From contig NZ_JAQMWP010000008.1 in the NCBI RefSeq assembly GCF_030403745.1, positions 186,001-250,000 on the forward strand: DNA of 64,000 bases, given 5' to 3'. Made by a program: the position numbers and the translations under genes. Shown here piece after piece: positions 16,825-24,444 of the stretch. Under the pieces are notes generated by a model. The model did not search any database. It had not been told where the DNA came from and saw nothing but the letters and a program-made list of their open reading frames with translations. This stretch comes from Streptomyces sp. S.PB5 (GTDB taxonomy: Bacteria; Actinomycetota; Actinomycetes; Streptomycetales; Streptomycetaceae). The stretch's first letter is position 1; each line of letters starts with the position of its first letter.

Positions 16825-17712
16825 ATGGCCGAGATCATCCAGCGCGACGGGACCTGGGCCTTCGACGGCGCAACGGTCCGGATCACGCCGGGACTCCACC
16901 GCTCCGTGCCGCTGTTCCGGCAGACGTACGGGGAGATCGCCGTGCCTCTGGAGGCCGTGTCCGGCGTCGTCTACGAACCCGAGCGGAAGCGGGGGCGGCT
17001 GCGGATGCGACTGCGTGAGGGGGCGGATCCGCTGCTCCAGGCGACGGGCGGGCGGCTGCCGGACGCGGCGGACCCGTACCGGCTGGTGGTGGACATCGAC
17101 CGGGCCGGGGTCGCCGAGTACGTGGCGGAGGAGATCCGCCGCGCGCTGCTGCTCGACCAGATCCCCAAGGACCCTACGAAGACCTATCTGCTGGCCGGGC
17201 CGCCCGTCCCGGTCTCCGTCCGCTCCTCCGACGGCACGGTGTCCTTCGACGGTCTCCAGGTCCGTATCGACTGGGCGGACACCTCCGACCGGGTCAAGCG
17301 GGCGACCGGCCCGCGGATCATCGCCCTGGGCGATCTCGTGGGCGTCGAATGGCTCCCCAACTCCGGTTACCAGGACGGCTTTCTGCGCTTCGTGACCCGG
17401 GAGACGGCCTTCTCCAAGCTCCCGCCGGAGAAGGACCCCTACGCCCTCGACCTCTGGGGCAGCGCCCGCCGCGACCTGCTCACCGCCCTCGTCGCCACCG
17501 CGGTCACCGCCCGGCTCCCCCACCCGTCCACGCGCACGGGCACCGACTACGCGGACCGGCCGGCCCAACTCCCGGCGGCCGTACCGCCGCAGGCCGACCA
17601 TCACGACGTACTGCTGCGCAGACTGCGGGAGTTGGGCGAGCTGCACCGGGACGGGGTGCTGACGGACGAGGAGTTCGCGATGACCAAGGCGGCCGTACTG
17701 CGTGGCTTCTAG
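16825..17712 (+). CDS. DUF4429 protein with C-terminal SHOCT-like motif
   Basis: A 295-residue protein with two related beta-rich halves: MAEIIQRDGTWAFDGATVRIT and VRSSDGTVSFDGLQVRIDW open equivalent repeats, as in the DUF4429 family of actinobacteria. The C-terminus (LLRRLRELGELHRDGVLTDEEFAMTKAAVL) is a SHOCT-type helix pair, often found in proteins that oligomerise or associate with membranes. It has no signal peptide. A TTGACC lies at 16800 but no good -10 partner. Biological role unknown. Confidence 0.85.
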   Translation: MAEIIQRDGTWAFDGATVRITPGLHRSVPLFRQTYGEIAVPLEAVSGVVYEPERKRGRLRMRLREGADPLLQATGGRLPDAADPYRLVVDIDRAGVAEYVAEEIRRALLLDQIPKDPTKTYLLAGPPVPVSVRSSDGTVSFDGLQVRIDWADTSDRVKRATGPRIIALGDLVGVEWLPNSGYQDGFLRFVTRETAFSKLPPEKDPYALDLWGSARRDLLTALVATAVTARLPHPSTRTGTDYADRPAQLPAAVPPQADHHDVLLRRLRELGELHRDGVLTDEEFAMTKAAVLRGF

Positions 17713-17763
17713 CGGACTGCGCAGCTTCCAGTGCCTGACGGAGCCCTCCCGTGAAGGATCCCG

Positions 17764-18567
17764 CTAGCTGAGCAGATCCGGTTCGCTGCGGCTGATGTCC
17801 TGCCACAACGGCTGATAGTTGATCCACGCCACCAGGTCCCCGCCCAGCTGCTCCCTGGTCGCCACCGCGGCCCTGTGCTCGATCAGTACCGGCCGCCCCG
17901 CCGCCCTGGCCGTCAGCTGGACCTGCGCGGAGCGTTCCATGGACAGGAACCACCAGGCCGCCGCGTCCACCGAGTCCCCGACGGTCAGCAGGCCGTGGTT
18001 GCGCAGGACCAGGGCCTTGCGGGAGTCCAGGGCGGCGGCGATACGGCGGCCCTCGGTGGCGTCGACGGCCACGCCCGAGTACTCGTCGTACACCGCGTGG
18101 TCCTCGTAGAAGGCGCAGCTCTCCTGGGTGATGGGGTCGAGGAGGTCGCCGAGGGCGGCCAGCGCGCGGCCGTGCACGGAGTGGCAGTGGACGACCGCGA
18201 CGACGTCGGGGCGGGCGGCGTGGACCTGGGCGTGGACGGTGAAGGCGGCCTGGTTGACGTGGTAGCGGCCGTCGACGACCTGGCCGTCGGTGTTAGCGAG
18301 GACGAGGTCGCCGACGGTCACGTGCTTGAAGGGCATGCCGAAGGGGTTCACCCAGAAGCAGTCGGTGAACTCCGGGTCGCGTGCGGTGATGTGCCCGGAC
18401 ACTCCGTCCTCGAAGCCCATCCGCCCGAAGATCCGCAGCGCCCCGGCGAGCCTTTCCTTGCGGTGCCGGCGCTCGTCCTCGACCGCGTCGTGCATCGGCG
18501 GCATCGCGAACTGGAGGCTGTCCGTGGGCAGGGGTGTCGGCGGGTTGGGCCCATACGTCCCGTGCAT
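17764..18567 (-). CDS. Class II aldolase/adducin-family protein
   Basis: A 267-residue cytosolic protein with the metal-binding pattern of class II aldolases: HCHSVHGR (two His) and a third His in RNHGLLT, plus the Gly/Ser-rich phosphate loop DGVSGHITARDP. Family members cleave or epimerise sugar phosphates such as fuculose-1-phosphate and ribulose-5-phosphate; others are structural. The substrate cannot be told from sequence. It is transcribed divergently from the flavin-fold protein, with a 16 bp palindrome between them. Confidence 0.88.
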   Translation of the reverse strand: MHGTYGPNPPTPLPTDSLQFAMPPMHDAVEDERRHRKERLAGALRIFGRMGFEDGVSGHITARDPEFTDCFWVNPFGMPFKHVTVGDLVLANTDGQVVDGRYHVNQAAFTVHAQVHAARPDVVAVVHCHSVHGRALAALGDLLDPITQESCAFYEDHAVYDEYSGVAVDATEGRRIAAALDSRKALVLRNHGLLTVGDSVDAAAWWFLSMERSAQVQLTARAAGRPVLIEHRAAVATREQLGGDLVAWINYQPLWQDISRSEPDLLS

Positions 18568-18646
18568 CTGTCCTCCAGCACTGGGGTTGCTTTACGGGGC
18601 GGAAGTTACCGTCGGTCAGCGCAGGAGAACAGAGTCGTTATGAAAA

Positions 18647-18662
18647 GATGACGTACGTCATC
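18647..18662. promoter_or_regulatory. 16 bp perfect palindrome GATGACGTACGTCATC
   Basis: A perfect palindrome between the divergent aldolase and flavin-fold genes, about 80 bases from each start. The size fits a TetR or GntR-type operator. No regulator gene is adjacent. Confidence 0.55.
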
Positions 18663-18692
18663 ACGACGGCCGATGCCACTCGTCGCGCAATA

Positions 18693-18725
18693 CCGACAGC
18701 AGATGTCGGGTATCGGCGACAGACT
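18693..18725 (+). promoter_or_regulatory. Dyad CCGACA-N5-TGTCGG and leaderless -10 box
   Basis: An inverted repeat (CCGACA 18693-18698, TGTCGG 18704-18709) lies just upstream of a candidate -10 box CAGACT (18720-18725), six bases before the ATG at 18732. This implies a leaderless transcript. A matching -35 box is not clear. Confidence 0.4.
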
Positions 18726-18731
18726 CGCCGT

Positions 18732-19205
18732 ATGACAGCGAACTGGGCAGCTTTCAGCACCGCCGAACCGGACCTCGCCAAGCAGGTCGAGGAGCGCTTC
18801 GGCGCCTTCACCCATCACACCCTCGCGACACTGCGCAAGGACGGCTCGCCGCGCACGAGCGGCCTGGAGATCCGTTTCCTGAACGGCGAGCTGTGGCTGG
18901 GCATGATGGCGGGCTCGGCCAAGGTGCTCGACCTTCTGCGCGACCCGCGCTTCGCGCTCCAGGCGAACCCCGGTGAGGGGCAGGGCATGGGCGGCGGGGA
19001 CGTCCGGATCAGCGGGCGGGCGATCGAGGTGGTCGACGCGAAGACGAAGGGCGGATACGTCGAAGAGGTGGAACCGCCGGAGCCGTTCCACCTCTTCCGC
19101 ACCGAGCTGACGGAGGTCGTACGGACCTACGTCGAGGACGACAAGTACCTGGTCGTCCAGGTCTGGAAGCCCGGTGCGCCGGTACGCACGATCAAGCGCA
19201 CCTGA
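18732..19205 (+). CDS. Pyridoxamine 5'-phosphate oxidase-like flavin-fold protein
   Basis: A 157-residue protein from the ATG at 18732 (MTANWAAFSTAEPDL...); the longer reading frame upstream lies in promoter sequence. It has the split-barrel pattern of this family: FTHHTLATLRKDGSPRTSGLEIRFLNGELWLGM, then KVLDLLRDPRFAL and VRISGRAIEVVD. Such proteins bind FMN, F420 or heme and act as oxidoreductases; the cofactor cannot be decided. It is convergent with guaA, with only 26 bases between the stops. Confidence 0.88.
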   Translation: MTANWAAFSTAEPDLAKQVEERFGAFTHHTLATLRKDGSPRTSGLEIRFLNGELWLGMMAGSAKVLDLLRDPRFALQANPGEGQGMGGGDVRISGRAIEVVDAKTKGGYVEEVEPPEPFHLFRTELTEVVRTYVEDDKYLVVQVWKPGAPVRTIKRT

Positions 19206-19231
19206 GCGACCTGAGCGACCTCAAGGGAGGG

Positions 19232-20806
19232 CTACTCCCACTCGATCGTGCCCGGCGGCTTCGACGTCACGTCGAGGACGACCCGGTTGACGTCCGCCAC
19301 CTCGTTGGTGATCCGCGTCGAGATCTTCGCCAGCACCTCGTACGGCAGTCGCGACCAGTCGGCGGTCATGGCGTCCTCGGAGGACACCGGACGCAGCACG
19401 ATCGGGTGGCCGTAGGTGCGGCCGTCGCCCTGGACGCCGACGCTGCGGACGTCCGCGAGCAGGACCACCGGGCACTGCCAGATGTCCCGGTCGAGGCCGG
19501 CCGCGGCCAGCTCCTCGCGGGCGATGGCGTCGGCGTCGCGGAGGAGGTCCAGGCGCTCCTTGGTGACCTCGCCGACGATCCGGATGCCGAGGCCCGGGCC
19601 GGGGAACGGCTGGCGCTGGACGATCTCCTCCGGCAGGCCGAGCTCCTGGCCGACCATCCGGACCTCGTCCTTGAACAGCTTGCGCAGCGGCTCGACGAGC
19701 TTGAACTCGAGGTCCTCGGGGAGGCCGCCCACGTTGTGGTGGGACTTGATGTTCGCCGTGCCGGTGCCGCCACCGGACTCGACCACGTCCGGGTAGAGCG
19801 TGCCCTGCACCAGGAACTCCACCGCCGGACCCGCGTCCGCGATGATCTCCGCCTGCGCCTGCTCGAAGACCCGGATGAACTCCCGGCCGATGATCTTCCG
19901 CTTCTCCTCGGGGTCCGAGACCCCCTTGAGGGCGGTGAGGAAGCGCTCCTCGGCGTCGACGACGACCAGCTTGACGCCGGTCGCGGCCACGAAGTCCTTC
20001 TCGACCTGCTCGGTCTCGTTCTTGCGCATCAGGCCGTGGTCGACGTACACGCAGGTCAGCTGGTCGCCGATGGCGCGTGCGACGAGGGCCGCGGCCACGG
20101 CGGAGTCGACACCGCCGGACAGACCGCAGATCGCGCGCTTGTCGCCGACCTGCTCACGGATCGCGGCGACCTGCTCGTCGATGACGTTGCCCGTGGTCCA
20201 CGAGGGCTTGATCCCGGCGCCCCGGTAGAGGAAGTGCTCCAGGACCTGCTGGCCGTGCGTGGAGTGCATGACCTCGGGGTGGTACTGGACGCCGTAGAGC
20301 TTCTTCTCGTCGTTCTCGAAGGCGGCGACCGGGACGACGTCCGTGGAGGCGGTCACCGTGAAGCCCTCGGGGGCCTCGGAGCAGGCGTCGCCGTGGGACA
20401 TCCACACCGACTGCTCGTCCGGGGTGCCCTCGAAGAGGGTCGAACCCGACTTCGATACGTGCAGTGGCGTACGGCCGTACTCACGCGCGCCGGTGTTGTC
20501 GACCGTGCCGCCGAGGGTCGTGGCCATCAGCTGGAAGCCGTAGCACATGCCGAAGACGGGGACGCCGGCCTCGAAGAGCTCGCGGCCCAGGCGCGGGGCG
20601 CCCTCCGCGTAGACCGACGACGGGCCGCCGGAGAGGATGATCGCCGCCGGGTTCTTGGCGAGCATCTCCGCGACCGGCATGGTGCTCGGCACGATCTCGC
20701 TGTAGACCCGGGCCTCGCGGACCCGACGGGCGATGAGCTGGGCGTACTGCGCGCCGAAGTCGACGACCAGGACGGTGTCGGGGGCGGCTGGGGTCGCTGA
20801 TGACAC
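19232..20806 (-). CDS. guaA: GMP synthase (glutamine-hydrolysing)
   Basis: A 524-residue enzyme converting XMP to GMP with ATP and glutamine. The start is the GTG at 20806 behind GGAAGG; a longer upstream frame is an artefact. The N-terminal class I amidotransferase has VVDFGAQYAQLIARRVRE, the nucleophile in FGMCYGFQ and the His/Glu in VQYHPEV. The ATP-pyrophosphatase domain has the P-loop LSGGVDSAVAA, and the C-terminal dimerisation domain ends in KPPGTIEWE. It completes the guanine branch with guaB at 49079. A -10-like TAGACT lies on the minus strand at 20847-20852. Confidence 0.97.
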   Translation of the reverse strand: MSSATPAAPDTVLVVDFGAQYAQLIARRVREARVYSEIVPSTMPVAEMLAKNPAAIILSGGPSSVYAEGAPRLGRELFEAGVPVFGMCYGFQLMATTLGGTVDNTGAREYGRTPLHVSKSGSTLFEGTPDEQSVWMSHGDACSEAPEGFTVTASTDVVPVAAFENDEKKLYGVQYHPEVMHSTHGQQVLEHFLYRGAGIKPSWTTGNVIDEQVAAIREQVGDKRAICGLSGGVDSAVAAALVARAIGDQLTCVYVDHGLMRKNETEQVEKDFVAATGVKLVVVDAEERFLTALKGVSDPEEKRKIIGREFIRVFEQAQAEIIADAGPAVEFLVQGTLYPDVVESGGGTGTANIKSHHNVGGLPEDLEFKLVEPLRKLFKDEVRMVGQELGLPEEIVQRQPFPGPGLGIRIVGEVTKERLDLLRDADAIAREELAAAGLDRDIWQCPVVLLADVRSVGVQGDGRTYGHPIVLRPVSSEDAMTADWSRLPYEVLAKISTRITNEVADVNRVVLDVTSKPPGTIEWE

Positions 20807-20897
20807 GGGTTGCCTTCCGGCGGTGAGCGAGGTGTGTGTGGGGCCGAGTCTACCGGGGTGCGGCTCAGGCCCCTCCCGTCCGGTGGGCGGACCTCGG

Positions 20898-20926
20898 TTG
20901 GACAGGGCCCGGCGGGCGTGCATACT
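20898..20926 (+). promoter_or_regulatory. Promoter of the chorismate mutase leader
   Basis: TTGGAC (20898-20903) and CATACT (20921-20926) have a 17 base spacer, a good housekeeping promoter. The predicted start coincides with the ATG at 20933, so the leader peptide would be translated from a leaderless RNA. Confidence 0.7.
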
Positions 20927-20932
20927 GACCCC

Positions 20933-21004
20933 ATGCTCACGCACCCGACCTTCCTCTTTACCTATGGCATCCGGCCCGCCGGCTGCCATGGTCGTGCTGC
21001 TTGA
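20933..21004 (+). CDS. Candidate 23-residue leader peptide with Phe/Phe/Tyr codons
   Basis: ATG at 20933 opens a short frame, MLTHPTFLFTYGIRPAGCHG followed by RAA, ending at TGA 21002. Phe codons at positions 7 and 9 and a Tyr codon at 11 lie close together, and two of these codons (TTT, TAT) are rare in this GC-rich genome. A hairpin begins at the Tyr codon (ATGGCA 20964-20969 with TGCCAT 20984-20989, plus an inner CCGGC/GCCGG). A terminator follows at 21025 and the chorismate mutase gene after that. The layout is that of an aromatic amino acid attenuator. Translation and control are inferred. Confidence 0.6.
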   Translation: MLTHPTFLFTYGIRPAGCHGRAA

Positions 21005-21024
21005 GCTACTGACAAGCGACTTCC

Positions 21025-21066
21025 CAGGCGCCCCGGGCCGACAAGGTCCGGGGCGCCTGTCGTTTT
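21025..21066 (+). terminator. Attenuator-like terminator before the chorismate mutase gene
   Basis: A perfect 12 bp stem (CAGGCGCCCCGG 21025-21036, CCGGGGCGCCTG 21048-21059) followed by TCG and four T residues. It lies between a promoter and the gene it would serve, not after a gene, so it probably decides read-through. A 7 bp alternative pairing (20972-20978 with 21034-21040) could compete with the stem. Confidence 0.75.
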
Positions 21067-21114
21067 CTCCGGTCCTTGCCGCTCCGGGGCACCCACCCCA
21101 TCCAGGAGCCCTAC

Positions 21115-21429
21115 GTGACCACCACCCCGGAAGCCACCACGACCGAAGTCACCGCGCCCGAAACCACCGCGCCCGAAGCCTCCACGCCCGAAGCGATCAT
21201 CGCCGACGCCCGGGAACGCATCGACGCGATCGACGACCGGATCATCGGTCTCATCCAGGAGCGGACGGCCGTGTCCGCCGTCGTCCAGCAGACCCGGATC
21301 GCCGCGGGCGGCCGGCGCGTGAACCTGACCCGTGAGATGGAGGTCCTCAGCCACTACAGCGAGGCCCTCGGCAAGCCGGGTACGGCCCTCGCGATGACCC
21401 TTCTCGAACTGTGCAGGGGTCGCATCTGA
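21115..21429 (+). CDS. Chorismate mutase (AroQ type)
   Basis: A 104-residue enzyme of the all-helical AroQ class, converting chorismate to prephenate for Phe and Tyr synthesis. The start is the GTG at 21115, eight bases after AGGAG. The first 25 residues are a Thr/Pro/Glu-rich tail; the fold begins at IIADARERIDAIDDRIIGLI, followed by QERTAVSAVVQQTRIAAGGR with its active-site Arg residues and LTREMEVLSHYSEAL. Placement after a Phe/Tyr leader and terminator suggests end-product control of transcription. Confidence 0.9.
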   Translation: MTTTPEATTTEVTAPETTAPEASTPEAIIADARERIDAIDDRIIGLIQERTAVSAVVQQTRIAAGGRRVNLTREMEVLSHYSEALGKPGTALAMTLLELCRGRI

Positions 21430-21928
21430 GTTCGCCCCCCCGTCTCACCCGTACGGCGCGTGACCGCAGCGCGCACCGCTTCGTTGGTGGTGGTGTCCGT
21501 GCCAGCCAGGGGCGGGCCCGATAGAACCACGCGTGGCTCACTGGGGCGATGAGACGTACGGATCACGTTGTACGTCGTGGGACCTCGCTCCAGGTAAGTG
21601 ACCGGACGGCAGGGGACAGCAGCCCGGTCACCCAAGAGAACGGTCGGCTCCGGGGACGCCCGGGGCCGACCGGCGGAAATTGCAAAAATGCACAATGCTG
21701 GACGGAACGGTTGCGGTGACCGCGTCCTTCCAGCACGATGCTGGAAAAGCCCCCAAGTCCCGCCGTAGACAACTGCATTGTTCTGCGTTGCCGTACTGCC
21801 AGAGGTCCAGACCTTCCGTGCGCCCCATGTGCGCCGGGGCGCCGACCCAGGGCACTCAAGGCAAGCGGCGCAACCCCCCGGCGCCGCTCCCAGGCACCGG
21901 CGCTGCCCTGACGCCGGTGCTGACGAAA
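21430..21928. other. Gene-free stretch with dyads
   Basis: About 500 bases without a credible gene: open frames on both strands have poor third-position GC. Two elements stand out. ATTGCA-AAAA-TGCACAAT (21679-21696) resembles operators of Lrp/AsnC-type regulators. TTCCAGCA-CGA-TGCTGGAA (21728-21746) is a perfect 8 bp dyad. An unrecognised small RNA or a promoter region is possible. Confidence 0.45.
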
Positions 21929-21963
21929 GAAGGGCCCCGCGGTTCCGTCCCGCGGGGCCCTTC
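21929..21963 (-). terminator. Terminator of the membrane-anchored protein gene
   Basis: A perfect 14 bp stem (GAAGGGCCCCGCGG and its complement, seven-base loop). On the minus strand it is followed by TTTCG. It lies about 45 bases past the stop of the gene ending at 22007. Confidence 0.75.
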
Positions 21964-22006
21964 GCTTGCGGTCTGCTCTCTTGGGGTCTGCTCTCTTGCG
22001 GTCTGC

Positions 22007-23113
22007 TCAGACGCGGGACGCCGTCCCGCAGTCCTTCGAGTCCCTGATGTCCTTGCTGCGGTCGTACGGATCCGTCGTCGGACCGGACGAGGGACCGTCC
22101 GTCGGCGCGTCCGAGGGGAACTCCGGGTGGAACCAGCCGTCATGGACGCCGCAGGTCGAGTTGCCGGCGTCCCGGTCGTAGCGCAGGACGGTGAGCTTGC
22201 CGGGCGTGACCGCGTACCTGGCCGGATCGGAGACCTCGAGTTCGAGGACGCGGCGGACGATGGTGCGGGTCACCTCGGTCGAGCCGTCGGTGCGGACGAC
22301 GGGGTAGACGAAGGTGTAGTCGGCGTGGACGGCGACCGCGGTGCCCTCGCCGGCCTTGAAGGTGATCCGGCCGCGGGTCTTCACGACATCGCCGACCGTG
22401 CGGATCCCGTTCGGGTCGAAGCGGGTGAACATCGCCAGCGGGTCGTTCTTCTCGCTGGGCTTGCTCAGGCCGGCCTTGAGCTCGGCGAGGACGCCCTTCT
22501 GCTTGGGTTCGAGGATGCCCAGCGCCGTCTCGGGCCGTTCGCCGCGCAGGGTGGCCGGGTTCAGGTTGGAGTCGATCAGCAGCTCCCGGGTCAGCCGCAA
22601 AGCCTGCGCGACCTCCGCCTTGCTCTTGCCCCCGACCGCTTTCGCCTCCGGCAGGACGATCCCGGCCGCGCCGTCCGCCCAGCGCTTGGCCGGGGAGCCG
22701 GCGAACGGGTCGTCCAGGGTGGGGGTCGCGGGGGCCGCCGCGGAGGGCGGGGCGGTGGGGGCGGCGGTCTCGTCGGGGAGCCGCTCCCCGGAGGCGGAGT
22801 CCGTGGAGTCGCCGCCGAGACCGGGCAGCAGGGACGGCTTCAGCGCCACGACGGCCACCAGGACCGCGAGCAGCAGGCCGAGCACCGGCCATATCCGCCG
22901 GCCGCGCCTCTTCTCCTGCAACGGCGGACCTGTGCGCCAGCCCTCCGGCAGCTCACCCCGCGCCTCCTGCTGCCGCAGCCGCTCGGTCACCATGCGGGCA
23001 CGCGCGGAGGGCTCCTTGGGAGCGGCCTGCTCGTTGGCGCGGGCGAACTGTTCCCAGACGTCGTCGGGGACTTCGGAGTTCGAGGAGGAGTCCTCGGACG
23101 GCTTCTCAGACAC
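22007..23113 (-). CDS. Membrane-anchored protein of unknown function
   Basis: About 368 residues from the GTG at 23113 (VSEKPSEDSSSNSEVPDD). The cytosolic N-terminus carries VPDDVWEQFARANEQ and an amphipathic Arg-rich region; one membrane helix lies at about 73-93 (IWPVLGLLLAVLVAVVAL). An Asp/Ser/Pro/Ala linker leads to an external domain of about 230 residues (WADGAAGIVLPEAKAVGGKSKAEVAQALRLTRELLIDSNLN...), ending in an Asp/Ser-rich tail. Two Cys (NSTCGVHDG, DSKDCGTAS) may form a disulfide. No recognised domain. It is divergent from the sortase substrate, with a dyad between them. Confidence 0.75.
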   Translation of the reverse strand: MSEKPSEDSSSNSEVPDDVWEQFARANEQAAPKEPSARARMVTERLRQQEARGELPEGWRTGPPLQEKRRGRRIWPVLGLLLAVLVAVVALKPSLLPGLGGDSTDSASGERLPDETAAPTAPPSAAAPATPTLDDPFAGSPAKRWADGAAGIVLPEAKAVGGKSKAEVAQALRLTRELLIDSNLNPATLRGERPETALGILEPKQKGVLAELKAGLSKPSEKNDPLAMFTRFDPNGIRTVGDVVKTRGRITFKAGEGTAVAVHADYTFVYPVVRTDGSTEVTRTIVRRVLELEVSDPARYAVTPGKLTVLRYDRDAGNSTCGVHDGWFHPEFPSDAPTDGPSSGPTTDPYDRSKDIRDSKDCGTASRV

Positions 23114-23188
23114 GACGGTCAGTTCTAAGGGCTCAGAAAGGCCTTCCACAAGCGGAACCAGGATGTGACTCAGGCCACATAAGTTTTC

Positions 23189-23214
23189 TGTGAATGCCAG
23201 AGCAACCATTCACA
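23189..23214. promoter_or_regulatory. Dyad TGTGAATG-N10-CATTCACA
   Basis: A perfect 8 bp inverted repeat with a ten-base spacer between two divergent envelope genes; a further half site (GTTCACGAAT) follows at about 23217. It fits a dimeric repressor controlling both directions. Confidence 0.5.
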
Positions 23215-23331
23215 GCGTTCACGAATCAAACCAGGCGAACCACGGGCCACACCCGCGCCCCACAAGCGGGGCCCACACCGCCCCACTCTTGTGCCGCACC
23301 ACGCAGCACACCGGACTTCTCGAGGTCTTTC

Positions 23332-24366
23332 ATGAAGCTTCGCCGTGCCATGGCCGCAGCGGCCGCGACGGCTGTCATAGCCCCGCTCGCGCTGCTGTCC
23401 GCGCCGGTCGCGTTCGCGGACGAGACGACGTCACCGAGCCCCACCGAGACGACCAGCTCCGCGCCGACCGAGCTGCCGAGCGACACGGCGACGCCGACCG
23501 CGACCGACTCCGCCTCGCAGTCGGCCACCTCGACGCCGAGCGACACCGCCACGCCCACCGCCACGGCCTCCGACACGACCTCGCCCACCGCCACGGCGAG
23601 CGAGTCGGACGAGCCCGAGCCCTCCGAGTCCGCCGAGCCGAGCGAGGAGCCGACCGACCCGGACGTCCCGACCTGCGAGGAGCTCGACGAGGACTTCGCG
23701 GACGCCAAGGTCGCCGCGGACATCAAGGGCCTCCCGGGCAAGATCGTCGCCGGTGACGGCTTCCACAAGTTCAAGCTGGTCGTCACCAACGACTCCAGCA
23801 CCACGATCGACGGCGTCGCGTTCTACGCCGAGATCGAGAACTACGAACTCGACGAGGCGAAGTTCCTCAGCCCGTACGTCAACCTGCAGTTCAAGAACCC
23901 CGACACGGGCGCCTGGGACCGCATCGGCTCCGACGACTGGGCCGGCGACTACTTCTTCTACGTCGAGAGCCTGAAGGCCGGCAAGAGCAAGTCCGTCGAC
24001 CTGCGCGTCAGCATCGACTCCAAGGCCCCGGCCGGCGACGCCTACTCCTTCGGCTCCGGCGCCTACCTCGACAACGTCGACGGCCAGGACTGCATCGCCG
24101 AGGGCTGGGCGCAGTACGACTTCGAGGTCCTGAAGGCCGGCACGCCCAACCCGAACCCGGGCACCGCCACGCCGAGCGACAACGGCTCCAAGGACTCCGT
24201 GAAGAAGCCGCAGGGCGATGTCTCCGAGCTGCCGACGGGCAACCTCGCCGACACCGGCTCCAGCTCCGCGCTGCCGGTCATCGGTCTCGTCGGCGGTGTC
24301 GCCGTCGTCGCCGGTGCCGGTGCCGTGTTCGCCGTGCGCCGCCGCAAGGCCGGTTCGAACGCGTAA
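23332..24366 (+). CDS. LAxTG sortase (class E) substrate, cell-wall surface protein
   Basis: A 344-residue exported protein from the ATG at 23332 behind GAGG. A signal peptide ending at AFA-DE is followed by a Ser/Thr/Pro/Glu-rich stalk (about 31-107), a beta-rich domain (about 108-270: VAGDGFHKFKLVVTNDSSTTIDGVAFYAEI), and a C-terminal anchor: LADTG (305-309), a hydrophobic stretch and RRRKAGSNA. LAxTG is the signal used by class E sortases in Streptomyces. The stalk contains internal SDTATPTAT repeats. It ends at a strong bidirectional terminator. Confidence 0.88.
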   Translation: MKLRRAMAAAAATAVIAPLALLSAPVAFADETTSPSPTETTSSAPTELPSDTATPTATDSASQSATSTPSDTATPTATASDTTSPTATASESDEPEPSESAEPSEEPTDPDVPTCEELDEDFADAKVAADIKGLPGKIVAGDGFHKFKLVVTNDSSTTIDGVAFYAEIENYELDEAKFLSPYVNLQFKNPDTGAWDRIGSDDWAGDYFFYVESLKAGKSKSVDLRVSIDSKAPAGDAYSFGSGAYLDNVDGQDCIAEGWAQYDFEVLKAGTPNPNPGTATPSDNGSKDSVKKPQGDVSELPTGNLADTGSSSALPVIGLVGGVAVVAGAGAVFAVRRRKAGSNA

Positions 24367-24382
24367 AGCGTCACCGCAAGAC

Positions 24383-24428
24383 AGAGAGAAGGACCTGCGT
24401 TCGGAGGGGGACGCAGGTCCTTCTCTCT
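24383..24428. terminator. Bidirectional terminator between convergent genes
   Basis: A perfect 18 bp stem (AGAGAGAAGGACCTGCGT and complement) with a ten-base loop, lying between the sortase substrate and the GMC oxidoreductase, both of which end next to it. Confidence 0.9.
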
Positions 24429-24444
24429 TTGTGCACCCGGCGGG

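Noticed and set aside
18534..18731. Longer N-terminus for the flavin-fold protein
   Set aside because: The extra 66 residues cover the dyads and promoter and are not protein-like.
21563..21859. Minus-strand 98-codon frame in the gene-free stretch
   Set aside because: Low third-position GC, no ribosome-binding site that fits, and the dyads there suggest regulation rather than coding.
21680..23128. 482-codon plus-strand frame
   Set aside because: Poor codon bias in its first part, and the rest is the complement of the membrane-anchored protein gene.
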